Assembly (NCBI GenBank): GCA_023402275.1
Contig: JAEXCH010000003.1
Location: 1 to 64,000, forward strand
From: Methanobacteriota archaeon
GTDB lineage: Archaea; Thermoplasmatota; Thermoplasmata; Methanomassiliicoccales; Methanomethylophilaceae
Length of the DNA stretch: 64,000 nt
Reading direction: 5' to 3'
Shown: piece after piece, positions 27,509 through 34,551 of the stretch
How the letters are laid out: each line of letters opens with the position of its first letter
How positions within the stretch are numbered: the stretch's first letter is position 1
The notes under the pieces: model-generated
What the model saw: the letters and a program-made list of their open reading frames with translations, nothing else
Told to the model about the DNA's origin: nothing
The model's database searches: none
Translations under genes and position numbers: made by a program

Positions 27509-28003
27509 ATGATTAAAGGACATGATAACATAACGATGTTGATGAACGTTCAAGTGATAGGCATAAGGGGAGATGCCGATTTCGATACTGTGGTGGGACA
27601 CTTCACTTCATTGGGAGGGGAGGTTATACTCCTTGATCCAAACATGGTGTGCGGAAAGGATCATATCCTATCATCAGTGATGCACGCAGAACGTTTGTTC
27701 GTCAATGGTACGAATCGTTCCAAGACCCTTCTTACAGAGATAATACTCTATGCAGCCGGCGACCGACAGATCGGAAAGGCAATGGGAAAGATGAGGCCGA
27801 AGGACGGATGCAGGTCCATGGTGGCAGTTCTTTTGGATGTGGATGACCCTCAACTCGAAAGCATATGTATGGAAAGATGCGATGAGATCATAGATGCATC
27901 CGAGGAAAAGGCAAAGAATCTTGGTATTGAGATCTTTGATGGTATATCCGTTGAGGATTCCGTATTGGAACATGTTGCCATGTTGGATCTGATGAAACAG
28001 TGA
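27509..28003 (+). CDS. cgi121: KEOPS complex subunit Cgi121
   Basis: About 164 residues of the Cgi121/TPRKB family, the KEOPS subunit that binds the CCA end of substrate tRNA and Bud32. Family features are an N-terminal 'VQVIGIRGDADFDTVVGHF', the central 'VMHAERLFVNGTNRSKTLL' followed by TEIILYAAGDRQIGKAMGKM, and 'MVAVLLDVDDPQLESI'. Three ATG codons compete (27509, 27536, 27542). The third, MNVQVIGIRG, looks most like relatives; none has a clearly superior ribosome-binding site. A longer open frame begins at 26849 but runs antisense through thrB and is not credible. An ABC-ATPase remnant continues in the same frame after the stop. Confidence 0.84.
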   Translation: MIKGHDNITMLMNVQVIGIRGDADFDTVVGHFTSLGGEVILLDPNMVCGKDHILSSVMHAERLFVNGTNRSKTLLTEIILYAAGDRQIGKAMGKMRPKDGCRSMVAVLLDVDDPQLESICMERCDEIIDASEEKAKNLGIEIFDGISVEDSVLEHVAMLDLMKQ

Positions 28004-28234
28004 TCTACGACTTGTTTCTTAACGGACATCATTGTTACGCATGACCTCCCTCTGGCAGCAAGATATTGCGACAAGATAATAATCATGGAGAATGGGAACA
28101 TAGTGGATCTCGGTAGTGCAGAGGAGACCATGACCAAAGAGAATATCGAGAATGTGTTCCACATGGGATCAGTTATCGAATACAGGGAAGAGATACAAGG
28201 TATCAGCGTGTTCCTGTTGGGCAAGATAAAATGA
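28004..28234 (+). pseudogene. 3' remnant of an ABC transporter ATP-binding protein gene
   Basis: Directly after the cgi121 stop the same frame stays open for 76 codons with no usable start. It reads from about 28025 as DIIVTHDLPLAARYCDKIII, then MENGNIVDLGSAEETM and 'TKENIENVFHM', ending at TGA 28232-28234. This matches the region from the H-switch histidine (VTHDLPLAARYCD) to the C-terminus of iron/cobalamin-type ABC ATPases. Walker A, signature and Walker B motifs are all missing. It is therefore a 5'-deleted fragment of about 70 codons. Codon quality is still good, so the deletion may be recent, or the fragment is read through from cgi121. Confidence 0.75.
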
Positions 28235-28287
28235 TATTTCCAAGATAAATAGAAAGTGAGGGGGCAAAGCCCCCAGATAGAAATTGT

Positions 28288-28692
28288 TTATTGAATCGGT
28301 ACGAACTTGAATCCGTAATGGATCACACCAGCTACTCCATCCTCATCGAGTTTTCTGAGGACGGCGCGGACAGGCATACCTATGGATATCGTCTCAAGGT
28401 CGACATCCACGAGCTGTCCTGCGATGACCACTCCGTCAGTTGTCTTGACCAGGGCAACTGCGTAAGGCTTCATGAAACTGTTGCATTCCGGGGCCTCGTG
28501 TATGATCGAGAAGGAGAATACCTCTCCTTCCCTTGCGACCTTGTACTTCTCCATCTTTCCGATCCCTTCCCTGCGGCACTTCGGGCAGAAGTCACGTCTT
28601 GGGAAGAAGATAGTGTTGCAGTTACCGCATTTCGTTCCTTCCAGGTTGTATTTTCCCGGGAACTCCCTCCATGCTCTTGCTACGGATGACAT
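28288..28692 (-). CDS. DUF35 OB-fold zinc-ribbon protein of the HMG-CoA synthase complex
   Basis: A 134-residue protein with a rubredoxin-like zinc ribbon 'EGTKCGNCNTIFFPRRDFCP' (C-x2-C...C-x2-C, about residues 20-40) followed by an OB-fold ('REGEVFSFSIIHEAP', 'TTDGVVIAGQLVDVDLETIS'). In archaea this protein scaffolds acetoacetyl-CoA thiolase and HMG-CoA synthase into one complex that channels acetoacetyl-CoA. Here it is the last gene of that operon, its start overlapping the thiolase stop by one base. Family and context agree. Confidence 0.9.
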   Translation of the reverse strand: MSSVARAWREFPGKYNLEGTKCGNCNTIFFPRRDFCPKCRREGIGKMEKYKVAREGEVFSFSIIHEAPECNSFMKPYAVALVKTTDGVVIAGQLVDVDLETISIGMPVRAVLRKLDEDGVAGVIHYGFKFVPIQ

Positions 28693-29861
28693 CAGATCGC
28701 CTCCATTATGCTGACGGTGACAGCTGAACCGGTTCCTCCGACGCTCTGTGCGAGTCCGTACTTTGCGTTGGCGACCTGTCTCTTGTCCGCCTTTCCTCTG
28801 AGCTGTTCTGCTATCTCAACTACTTGAGCGACACCCGATGCTCCTATGGGGTATCCCCTTGCCTTCAGACCGCCTGATGTGTTGATGGCGACCTTTCCGT
28901 TGCCTACCTGGGTCTCTCCGTTAAGGAATGCCTTTCCCGCCTCTCCTTTCTTATAGAATCCGAGATCCTGGAGTGCGAGTATGCCCGCTATGCTGTAGTC
29001 ATCGTGTATCTCTGCCACGGAGATGTCCGCAGCGGATATCCCGGCCATTTCGTATGCTCTCTTTGCTGCCGCTGAGGTGGCTCCGAATGTTGTTATGTCC
29101 GGCCTCTGGAACAGGGAGAGGGTATCGCTCCCCTGTGCCACTGCCGAGACCTTTACGTAACTGTCTGTGTGTTTCTTTGCCTCTTCCAGAGGACAGAGTA
29201 CGACAGCCGCCGCACCATCCGATATGGGCGCACAGTCGAACATTCCCAAAGGTTCCGCAACAGGTCCTGATCTGAGGACGGTCTCCAGAGGAACGGCCTT
29301 CTTGAACTGTGCTCCCGGGTTCAGTGCACCGTGGAAGTGGCTGTTGACCGCTACGGAAGCGATCTCCTCGCGTGTTGCGATGCCGTCATGCATGACCCTT
29401 CTTGCGATCATTGCGTACAAGGATGCGAGCGTGAGTCCCATTCCGGCTTCCCAGTCAGCATCTGCTGTGGCGTCCATCACGGTGTTGATGGAGGTGTCGT
29501 CAAGATCGGTCATCTTCTCCGCTCCTCCTACGAGTACTGTATCATGTATCCCGGATGCAACGGCCATGACAGCCTGTCTGAATGCCACTCCTCCGGATGC
29601 TCCACCGGCCTCTACCCTTGTTGCAGGTATGTTGTTGGTGGCCATTCCCGAGTAATCCGCTATCAGAGCGTCTATGTGCTGCTGGTTGATGAAGCGTCCT
29701 GCGGACATGTTCCCGATGAACAGGCCGTCTATCTCGCTTCCTGAGAGGTTCGCATCCTCTATTGCTTTCATTCCAGCTTCTATCCCGATGCTCCTGAACG
29801 ATCTGTCCCAAAGCTCGCCGAATTTGGTCGTTCCGACCCCTATTATTGCTACGTCTCTCAT
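28692..29861 (-). CDS. Acetyl-CoA C-acetyltransferase (archaeal thiolase)
   Basis: This enzyme condenses two acetyl-CoA to acetoacetyl-CoA for mevalonate synthesis. The archaeal/SCP2-type thiolase of 389 residues shows 'DVAIIGVGTTKFGELWD' at the N-terminus, the catalytic-cysteine region with 'RVEAGGASGGVAFRQAV' near residue 80 (the usual Cys context 'E-A-x-C-A/GS', here reading EAGGASG), 'EIHDDYSIAGILALQDLGFY' with the conserved His, and a C-terminal 'GGLKARGYPIGASGVAQVVE'. The start ATG at 29861 is preceded by GGAGTGATC; a GTG three codons earlier overlaps the upstream stop. The absence of an obvious cysteine in EAGGASG deserves checking. It lies between HMG-CoA synthase and DUF35 genes. Confidence 0.88.
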   Translation of the reverse strand: MRDVAIIGVGTTKFGELWDRSFRSIGIEAGMKAIEDANLSGSEIDGLFIGNMSAGRFINQQHIDALIADYSGMATNNIPATRVEAGGASGGVAFRQAVMAVASGIHDTVLVGGAEKMTDLDDTSINTVMDATADADWEAGMGLTLASLYAMIARRVMHDGIATREEIASVAVNSHFHGALNPGAQFKKAVPLETVLRSGPVAEPLGMFDCAPISDGAAAVVLCPLEEAKKHTDSYVKVSAVAQGSDTLSLFQRPDITTFGATSAAAKRAYEMAGISAADISVAEIHDDYSIAGILALQDLGFYKKGEAGKAFLNGETQVGNGKVAINTSGGLKARGYPIGASGVAQVVEIAEQLRGKADKRQVANAKYGLAQSVGGTGSAVTVSIMEAI

Positions 29862-29866
29862 CTTGA

Positions 29867-30919
29867 TCACTCCGGCATTACTATCATTCCTCTGTACTTG
29901 GTGTACAGTCCGTAGTCAACATAGACGGTGTTCTCCATCACTTTGTCCACGGTCGGAGCGTTGTTCCTCTTGTATTTCTTGATCTCATCGGTCACGGTAA
30001 TATCGAAGGAATCGCTTCCGGCACCTGATCCGTACGATGTAACGAATATCCTGTCTCCAGGCTCTGCTTTGTCGAGAACAGCGGACAACCCCAATGGTAC
30101 AGCACCGCTGTAGGTGTTGCCGATGTTCGGTGTAAGGAGTCCGGTCTCTATCTGCTCAGGTGTGAAACCAAGCATTCCTGCGACCCTTGTCGGGAATTTA
30201 CCGTTGGGCTGGTGGAATATCGCATATTTGTAATCTTCCGGTTTGGTTCCCATCGCTTCCAGCATCATCTTTGATGCGGATGTTATGTGTTTGAAGTATG
30301 CCGGATCGCCTGTGAACCTTCCTCCGTGAAGGGGATACGGCTGACCCTCTCTTCTCCAGAAGTCGGGGGTATCTGTGGTGAAACTCATCGTCTTGTTGAT
30401 CTTGGCGATGATATTCTCGCTTCCGATGAGGAACGCGGCCCCACCGGCGGATGCGGAGTACTCCAAGGCATCCCCCGGAGCACCCTGTGAGGTGTCTGCC
30501 CCGATCGCAACACCGTACTTTATCATGTTGGATCCGACCATTCCCATACATGCTTGTATCCCGGCGGTACCTGCCTTACATGCGAACTCCATGTCCGCTG
30601 CTGTGAGGGCAGGTGTTGCTTCGATGGCCTCAGCGACTATCGTTGCGGTCGGTTTAACTGCATAAGGGTGTGATTCCGATCCGACGTACAGGGCGCCGAT
30701 GTCCTTGGGGTTGATCTCAGGCACTCTTGCCATCATGTATCTTGCTGCTTCGGTGGATATTGTTATTACATCCTCATCCACTCCGGGAACGGATTTCTGA
30801 TGGATCATCAGACCCTTTCCCATTCCTTTACCGTCCACTCCCCAGATCCTTCCGATCTCCTCAGGTTTTATCCTGTAGCGGGGAATGTACGCACCATAAC
30901 TTACGATTCCTACATCCAT
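29867..30919 (-). CDS. Hydroxymethylglutaryl-CoA synthase, archaeal type
   Basis: This enzyme adds acetyl-CoA to acetoacetyl-CoA, giving HMG-CoA for isoprenoid lipids. The 350-residue archaeal form (UPF0219-type) has 'GAYIPRYRIKPEEIGRIWG', the catalytic acid region 'KSVPGVDEDVITISTEAARY' near residues 43-62, the nucleophilic cysteine in 'MEFACKAGTAGIQACMG' near residue 111, and the catalytic histidine in 'AIFHQPNGKFPTRVAGMLGF' near residues 234-253. It directly follows the HTH gene with zero bases between them and precedes the thiolase. This gene order is conserved in many archaea. Confidence 0.94.
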   Translation of the reverse strand: MDVGIVSYGAYIPRYRIKPEEIGRIWGVDGKGMGKGLMIHQKSVPGVDEDVITISTEAARYMMARVPEINPKDIGALYVGSESHPYAVKPTATIVAEAIEATPALTAADMEFACKAGTAGIQACMGMVGSNMIKYGVAIGADTSQGAPGDALEYSASAGGAAFLIGSENIIAKINKTMSFTTDTPDFWRREGQPYPLHGGRFTGDPAYFKHITSASKMMLEAMGTKPEDYKYAIFHQPNGKFPTRVAGMLGFTPEQIETGLLTPNIGNTYSGAVPLGLSAVLDKAEPGDRIFVTSYGSGAGSDSFDITVTDEIKKYKRNNAPTVDKVMENTVYVDYGLYTKYRGMIVMPE

Positions 30920-31633
30920 TTATTTCCCTTCCTTCAAGGTATTCATTCTTTCCACTATCTCTTCCACGCTGAGCTTTGTGATCACCAACGGTATCCCTTC
31001 CAGTTTCGCCAACTTGATCGCAAGAGGGTCTGTCTGTTCAGGTTGTTGGTAGACCACCATGGCAGGTGTAAGAGGATGTGCCCTTATGGCGACCATCGGA
31101 GAGCGTCCGAAGTGTACGTTCGTAAAAATGAGAGCACGTTCTATGCTCCAACCGTATATCTTCAGATAATCCTCCGAACCAAGGCTGAGGATGGCCTTCA
31201 CTGAATCAACGATCGTATAACCGTAGATCCTCTTAGTAGGCATCTTCTCTGTGTTCAGATTCTTTCCGTTTATCGCTTCCATGAACTTCTGTTCATCGAT
31301 CCCCTCGGAGAATTCATCCATGGCGATGATGCATTCGAGTTTCATATCGGGCAAGTAACGTGAGGCCACAGGAGAACCGTTCTCCGAATCCAGTTTTATG
31401 AAGGCATCAACCATCTTCTTTATCACATTGACCCCGGGGGATTTCCTTCTCCCGGATTCATAATCGCTGATAACAGAATGTGATATTCCCATGGCATCCG
31501 CAAGCTGGTGCTGGGAGAGTTTGAATTCCTCCCTCCATTTACGGATGGCCTTCCCAGGGTCTGAGGACAGGGTTATCTCCCCTGCGATCTTCTCCTTGAA
31601 CTCATCTACCATTAGGTGAGCATCGAATGACAT
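30920..31633 (-). CDS. HTH (XRE-type) regulator linked to the mevalonate operon
   Basis: A 237-residue predicted transcription factor. Residues 28-65 form a Cro/CI-type helix-turn-helix ('KLSQHQLADAMGISHSVISD' then YESGRRKSPG). The C-terminal 150 residues are a conserved archaeal domain of unknown ligand ('RIYGYTIVDSVKAILSLGSE', 'RALIFTNVHFGRSPMVAIRA', 'IPLVITKLSVEEIVERMN'). It is the first gene of the cluster regulator-HMG-CoA synthase-thiolase-DUF35, so it probably regulates that operon and perhaps itself. Two ATG codons (31633 and 31612) are possible starts; TATA-like stretches close by could make the transcript nearly leaderless. Confidence 0.85.
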   Translation of the reverse strand: MSFDAHLMVDEFKEKIAGEITLSSDPGKAIRKWREEFKLSQHQLADAMGISHSVISDYESGRRKSPGVNVIKKMVDAFIKLDSENGSPVASRYLPDMKLECIIAMDEFSEGIDEQKFMEAINGKNLNTEKMPTKRIYGYTIVDSVKAILSLGSEDYLKIYGWSIERALIFTNVHFGRSPMVAIRAHPLTPAMVVYQQPEQTDPLAIKLAKLEGIPLVITKLSVEEIVERMNTLKEGK

Positions 31634-31679
31634 TATTTAATGATGTCGAATATACCTATCGTCAATCGACGTAATATAC

Positions 31680-33086
31680 TCAATCTATATCCTTGCCAAG
31701 CTCTCTCTTCAGAGTATCCACGACCGTTTTGAGGACCTTTACTCTGGCATATTTCTTGTTGTCCGACTCTATCACTGTCCACGGGGCATCTTCCGTGTTG
31801 GTAGTTTCGATCATAATATCGACATGCTTGTCGTAATCATCCCACTTCTCACGATTGCGCCAATCCTCATCGGTCATCTTCCATCTCTTCAGCGGATCGT
31901 TCATCCTCTTCTCGAATCTCGCGAGTTGTTCATCAGGACTCACATCCATCCAGAATTTGATCACGATCGTACCGTTGTTGGTAAGGGACCTTTCAACCGT
32001 GTTTATCTCATTCGGCGATCTTTGGTATTCTTCCTCGGTGCAGAAGCCTTCGATATGTTCGACCATCATCCTTCCGTACCACGTCCTATCAAAGATCGAT
32101 ATGTGTCCTTTCTTTGGAATGCCTTTGCTGAATCTCCACAGATATGTGTGTTGTGACTCCTCGTCGTTGGGTGCCTTCGTCTGGTATATGGTGTATCCCC
32201 TAGGGTTCAGAGCATGACACAGATGTTTTATCGATGAGCCCTTGCCTGAGGCATCCCACCCTTCGAAGCAGACGGCCATCGAACGATCGCTCAGGGACAG
32301 TTTCATCTGCAACTCGCTCAATTCTTCCGAAAGGTCATTGAGCATGCTCTTGTAATGGTCGCAGTCTTTATTGAGTTCAAGCCCCTCTCTCGGATTCGGA
32401 TATATCAATTCCATCTCAGGATATACGAAGACGGGTTCTCCGTTGATGCGTTGTTCTATACGTAGCGCTATTGTTTCTGCAGTCTCTTGAAAGGTATCCT
32501 TGAGTTCTCTCACAGGGATATTATTCCATGGACAATCGGAGGTGTTGGTCCTCTCGAACACATGGTCGAACATGACCTCTCTGTACTTCACCGGATCAAT
32601 GTGGTCCATGGACAGGAAGGATCTCTTAGGTCCGTTCGGTCCATATTCCGAACCGTATTCCTTCACGGCAGATTCTGATGCCCTGAGGATGATCTTTATC
32701 AGATGCACACCGTTGTGAACGAGATACCTTTCAAAATCGTTGCACATGTCAAGCATGCGGTCGAGGTCCTTCTTCTTCTCGTCCTCGTTGTATCTTTCGA
32801 TGATTGCGGAATACCAGGACCTGTCATACAAGGCTATGCTTCCGTTACCGGGGGTATGTTTAAGGAAATCCAGTACAGATCTTGGGTCCGTGGATTCTGA
32901 AGGGTCGAAGTGATGGTAGATTATGCCTCTAGGTTCAAGGCATCTGATGAGTTCATTGATCACCCTTCCTATTACGCGTCCGCTGCTTCCTTCGAATATT
33001 ATCAGGACGGGTATCTTCTTATTCAGCAGTTCATGTTGAAGCTGGTTCAACCGCGATATCATTTCGTCCGAGATCAGTGCATCCAT
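31680..33086 (-). CDS. Two-domain polyphosphate kinase 2 family protein (polyP:AMP phosphotransferase-like)
   Basis: A 468-residue tandem PPK2 protein. The C-terminal domain has an intact Walker A 'VCFEGWDASGKGSSIKHLCH' near residue 265, the lid 'FDRTWYGRMMVEHIEG' and 'WMDVSPDEQLARFEKRMNDP'. The N-terminal domain keeps the fold ('LIIFEGSSGRVIGRVINEL', 'ALYDRSWYSAIIERY') but its P-loop reads GSSGRVIGR without the GKG lysine. Fused two-domain PPK2 proteins of this design act as AMP phosphotransferases using polyphosphate, with only the C-terminal half active. That activity is inferred from family knowledge. It is divergent from the methyltransferase gene at 33191. Confidence 0.88.
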   Translation of the reverse strand: MDALISDEMISRLNQLQHELLNKKIPVLIIFEGSSGRVIGRVINELIRCLEPRGIIYHHFDPSESTDPRSVLDFLKHTPGNGSIALYDRSWYSAIIERYNEDEKKKDLDRMLDMCNDFERYLVHNGVHLIKIILRASESAVKEYGSEYGPNGPKRSFLSMDHIDPVKYREVMFDHVFERTNTSDCPWNNIPVRELKDTFQETAETIALRIEQRINGEPVFVYPEMELIYPNPREGLELNKDCDHYKSMLNDLSEELSELQMKLSLSDRSMAVCFEGWDASGKGSSIKHLCHALNPRGYTIYQTKAPNDEESQHTYLWRFSKGIPKKGHISIFDRTWYGRMMVEHIEGFCTEEEYQRSPNEINTVERSLTNNGTIVIKFWMDVSPDEQLARFEKRMNDPLKRWKMTDEDWRNREKWDDYDKHVDIMIETTNTEDAPWTVIESDNKKYARVKVLKTVVDTLKRELGKDID

Positions 33087-33190
33087 GGAATTCTGTATAG
33101 TAATATGATATTAAATTAGGTCATAAATGAGATTTAGGATATACTAAATTTAATTACTTAGTAGTTCATATCCTCTGTCATAGTAATGGG

Positions 33191-34045
33191 ATGGTCTTTA
33201 TGGAGAAGGTAAGGATAGAGGAGAATACTGTTCAAGAGACGCTGCTGCTTCCGGTATGGGGACGTGCACAATGCACGATGAACTATCCCGAACTGTCGAT
33301 GGACAAGGATGCCGTCGATATCGTGGACAAGGTGGATTATGATTTCTCCAAGATCAAATTCCCGAATGATTCCCAATTGATGTATGGAATAAGGCACAGG
33401 ATGCTTGTGGAAAGGGCAAAGGATTTCGTCAATAAGCATCCGGAGGCAACGATAGTGAATCTGGGCTGCGGTCTGGACACCTCATTCTCGCTTGTGGACA
33501 ACGGAACATGCAGATGGGTGAATCTAGATCTTCCCGATGTCATAGATATGAGGAAAAGACTATTTGAGCCAAAGGACAGGGAACAGGATCTGGCACATGA
33601 CGCATTCCAGATGTCATGGATGGATAAGGTAGTATCCGAACCCGGGGAACCGGTATACGTGATAAGCGGCGGCGTATTCTATTACTTCCAAGAAGAGGAC
33701 ATCAGGAGATTGTTGACAACACTTGCCTACAAATTCCCCGGAGGGGGAGCGTTCTTTGACTGTGAGAACAAGATGGGAGTAAAACAATCCAACAAGATGG
33801 TCGTAAGGTCTGGGAACACAGGTTCTCCGATGTATTTCTACGTGAACAACGCAGAGAGGACTTTCCGCTCATGGTGTGATGATTTCTCAGAGATAAATGA
33901 GATGGATTATACTCCTCCGTACATATCGAACATGAAGGGGATATCGTCAAGATCGAAGCTCATGCTCAAACTGATGAACATGATGGGGATAGCGAAATTC
34001 GTTGAGATAAGGTTCAAGGATAGAGAACCATCCGATCGAATGTAA
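33191..34045 (+). CDS. Leucine carboxyl methyltransferase family (LCM) SAM-dependent O-methyltransferase
   Basis: A 284-residue class I methyltransferase. The SAM-binding motif is 'ATIVNLGCGLDTSFSLVDN' near residues 84-102, with the acidic 'WVNLDLPDVIDMRKRLF' following, as in the PPM1/LCMT-like family. 'GRAQCTMNYPELSMDKDA' at the N-terminus and 'VISGGVFYYFQEEDIRRLL' near residue 157 also match. Archaeal and bacterial members often methylate small metabolites; the substrate cannot be predicted. ATG codons at 33191 and 33200 are both possible. It is followed on the same strand by an AhpD-like gene. Confidence 0.82.
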   Translation: MVFMEKVRIEENTVQETLLLPVWGRAQCTMNYPELSMDKDAVDIVDKVDYDFSKIKFPNDSQLMYGIRHRMLVERAKDFVNKHPEATIVNLGCGLDTSFSLVDNGTCRWVNLDLPDVIDMRKRLFEPKDREQDLAHDAFQMSWMDKVVSEPGEPVYVISGGVFYYFQEEDIRRLLTTLAYKFPGGGAFFDCENKMGVKQSNKMVVRSGNTGSPMYFYVNNAERTFRSWCDDFSEINEMDYTPPYISNMKGISSRSKLMLKLMNMMGIAKFVEIRFKDREPSDRM

Positions 34046-34097
34046 AAAGGGTCCCAATTCTGATACTCCTATATACTCTCAACACAATCCGAAGGGT

Positions 34098-34469
34098 ATG
34101 TCATGCAATGACCCGGAGAAACATTACTGCGCAATGTGCAACGATATGGGAGGGTTCGCCCCCGATACACTGAAGATGATCAGAGAACTCAATCCGAGTT
34201 TCATGGAGAATCTTCACGTCATGGATAAGTTCATGACCGAGGACCTTGCTCTTGACAAGAAGACCAAGAGACTCATCGCATTGGCTTGCGTTGCAGTGAG
34301 GATGTGCGATGACTGCATATATCCTCAGGCAAAGGTCGCAAAGAACTACGGAGCAACCAAGGAAGAGATATTGGAGGCGATCCAGGTGGCCGTCCTAACA
34401 GGCGGTGTACCGTGTTGGTCCACTGCCAAAGAAGGGATCGCCAGACTCTTTGAGGAATGGGAAGACTGA
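34098..34469 (+). CDS. Carboxymuconolactone decarboxylase / AhpD-like family protein
   Basis: A 123-residue all-helical protein of the CMD/AhpD family. The redox motif C-x2-C is visible as 'CVAVRMCDDCIYPQAKVAKN' near residues 68-87 (CDDC), with the downstream 'YGATKEEILEAIQVAVLTGG' helix typical of the family. Extra cysteines sit in the N-terminus ('HYCAMCND'). Members are disulfide reductases or peroxidase partners. Its position 52 bases after the methyltransferase suggests a shared transcript, but the two share no obvious pathway. A perfect inverted repeat follows the gene. Confidence 0.85.
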   Translation: MSCNDPEKHYCAMCNDMGGFAPDTLKMIRELNPSFMENLHVMDKFMTEDLALDKKTKRLIALACVAVRMCDDCIYPQAKVAKNYGATKEEILEAIQVAVLTGGVPCWSTAKEGIARLFEEWED

Positions 34470-34484
34470 ACTCTTTATGAAACA

Positions 34485-34508
34485 TTGACCAGCTCTTTAG
34501 CTGGTCAA
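34485..34508. repeat. Perfect 10-bp inverted repeat with 4-base loop, ahead of acnA
   Basis: TTGACCAGCT, then CTTT, then AGCTGGTCAA: ten perfect base pairs. It lies 15 bases after the AhpD-like gene and 43 bases before the acnA ATG, and is followed by AT-rich sequence (TTGATATATCTTATTTTATTT) that could serve as U-rich terminator or as the acnA TATA region. It may be a terminator for the upstream gene or a regulator-binding site for acnA. Confidence 0.6.
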
Positions 34509-34551
34509 ACTTGATATATCTTATTTTATTTAGTAATCTAGAGTGGTTACT

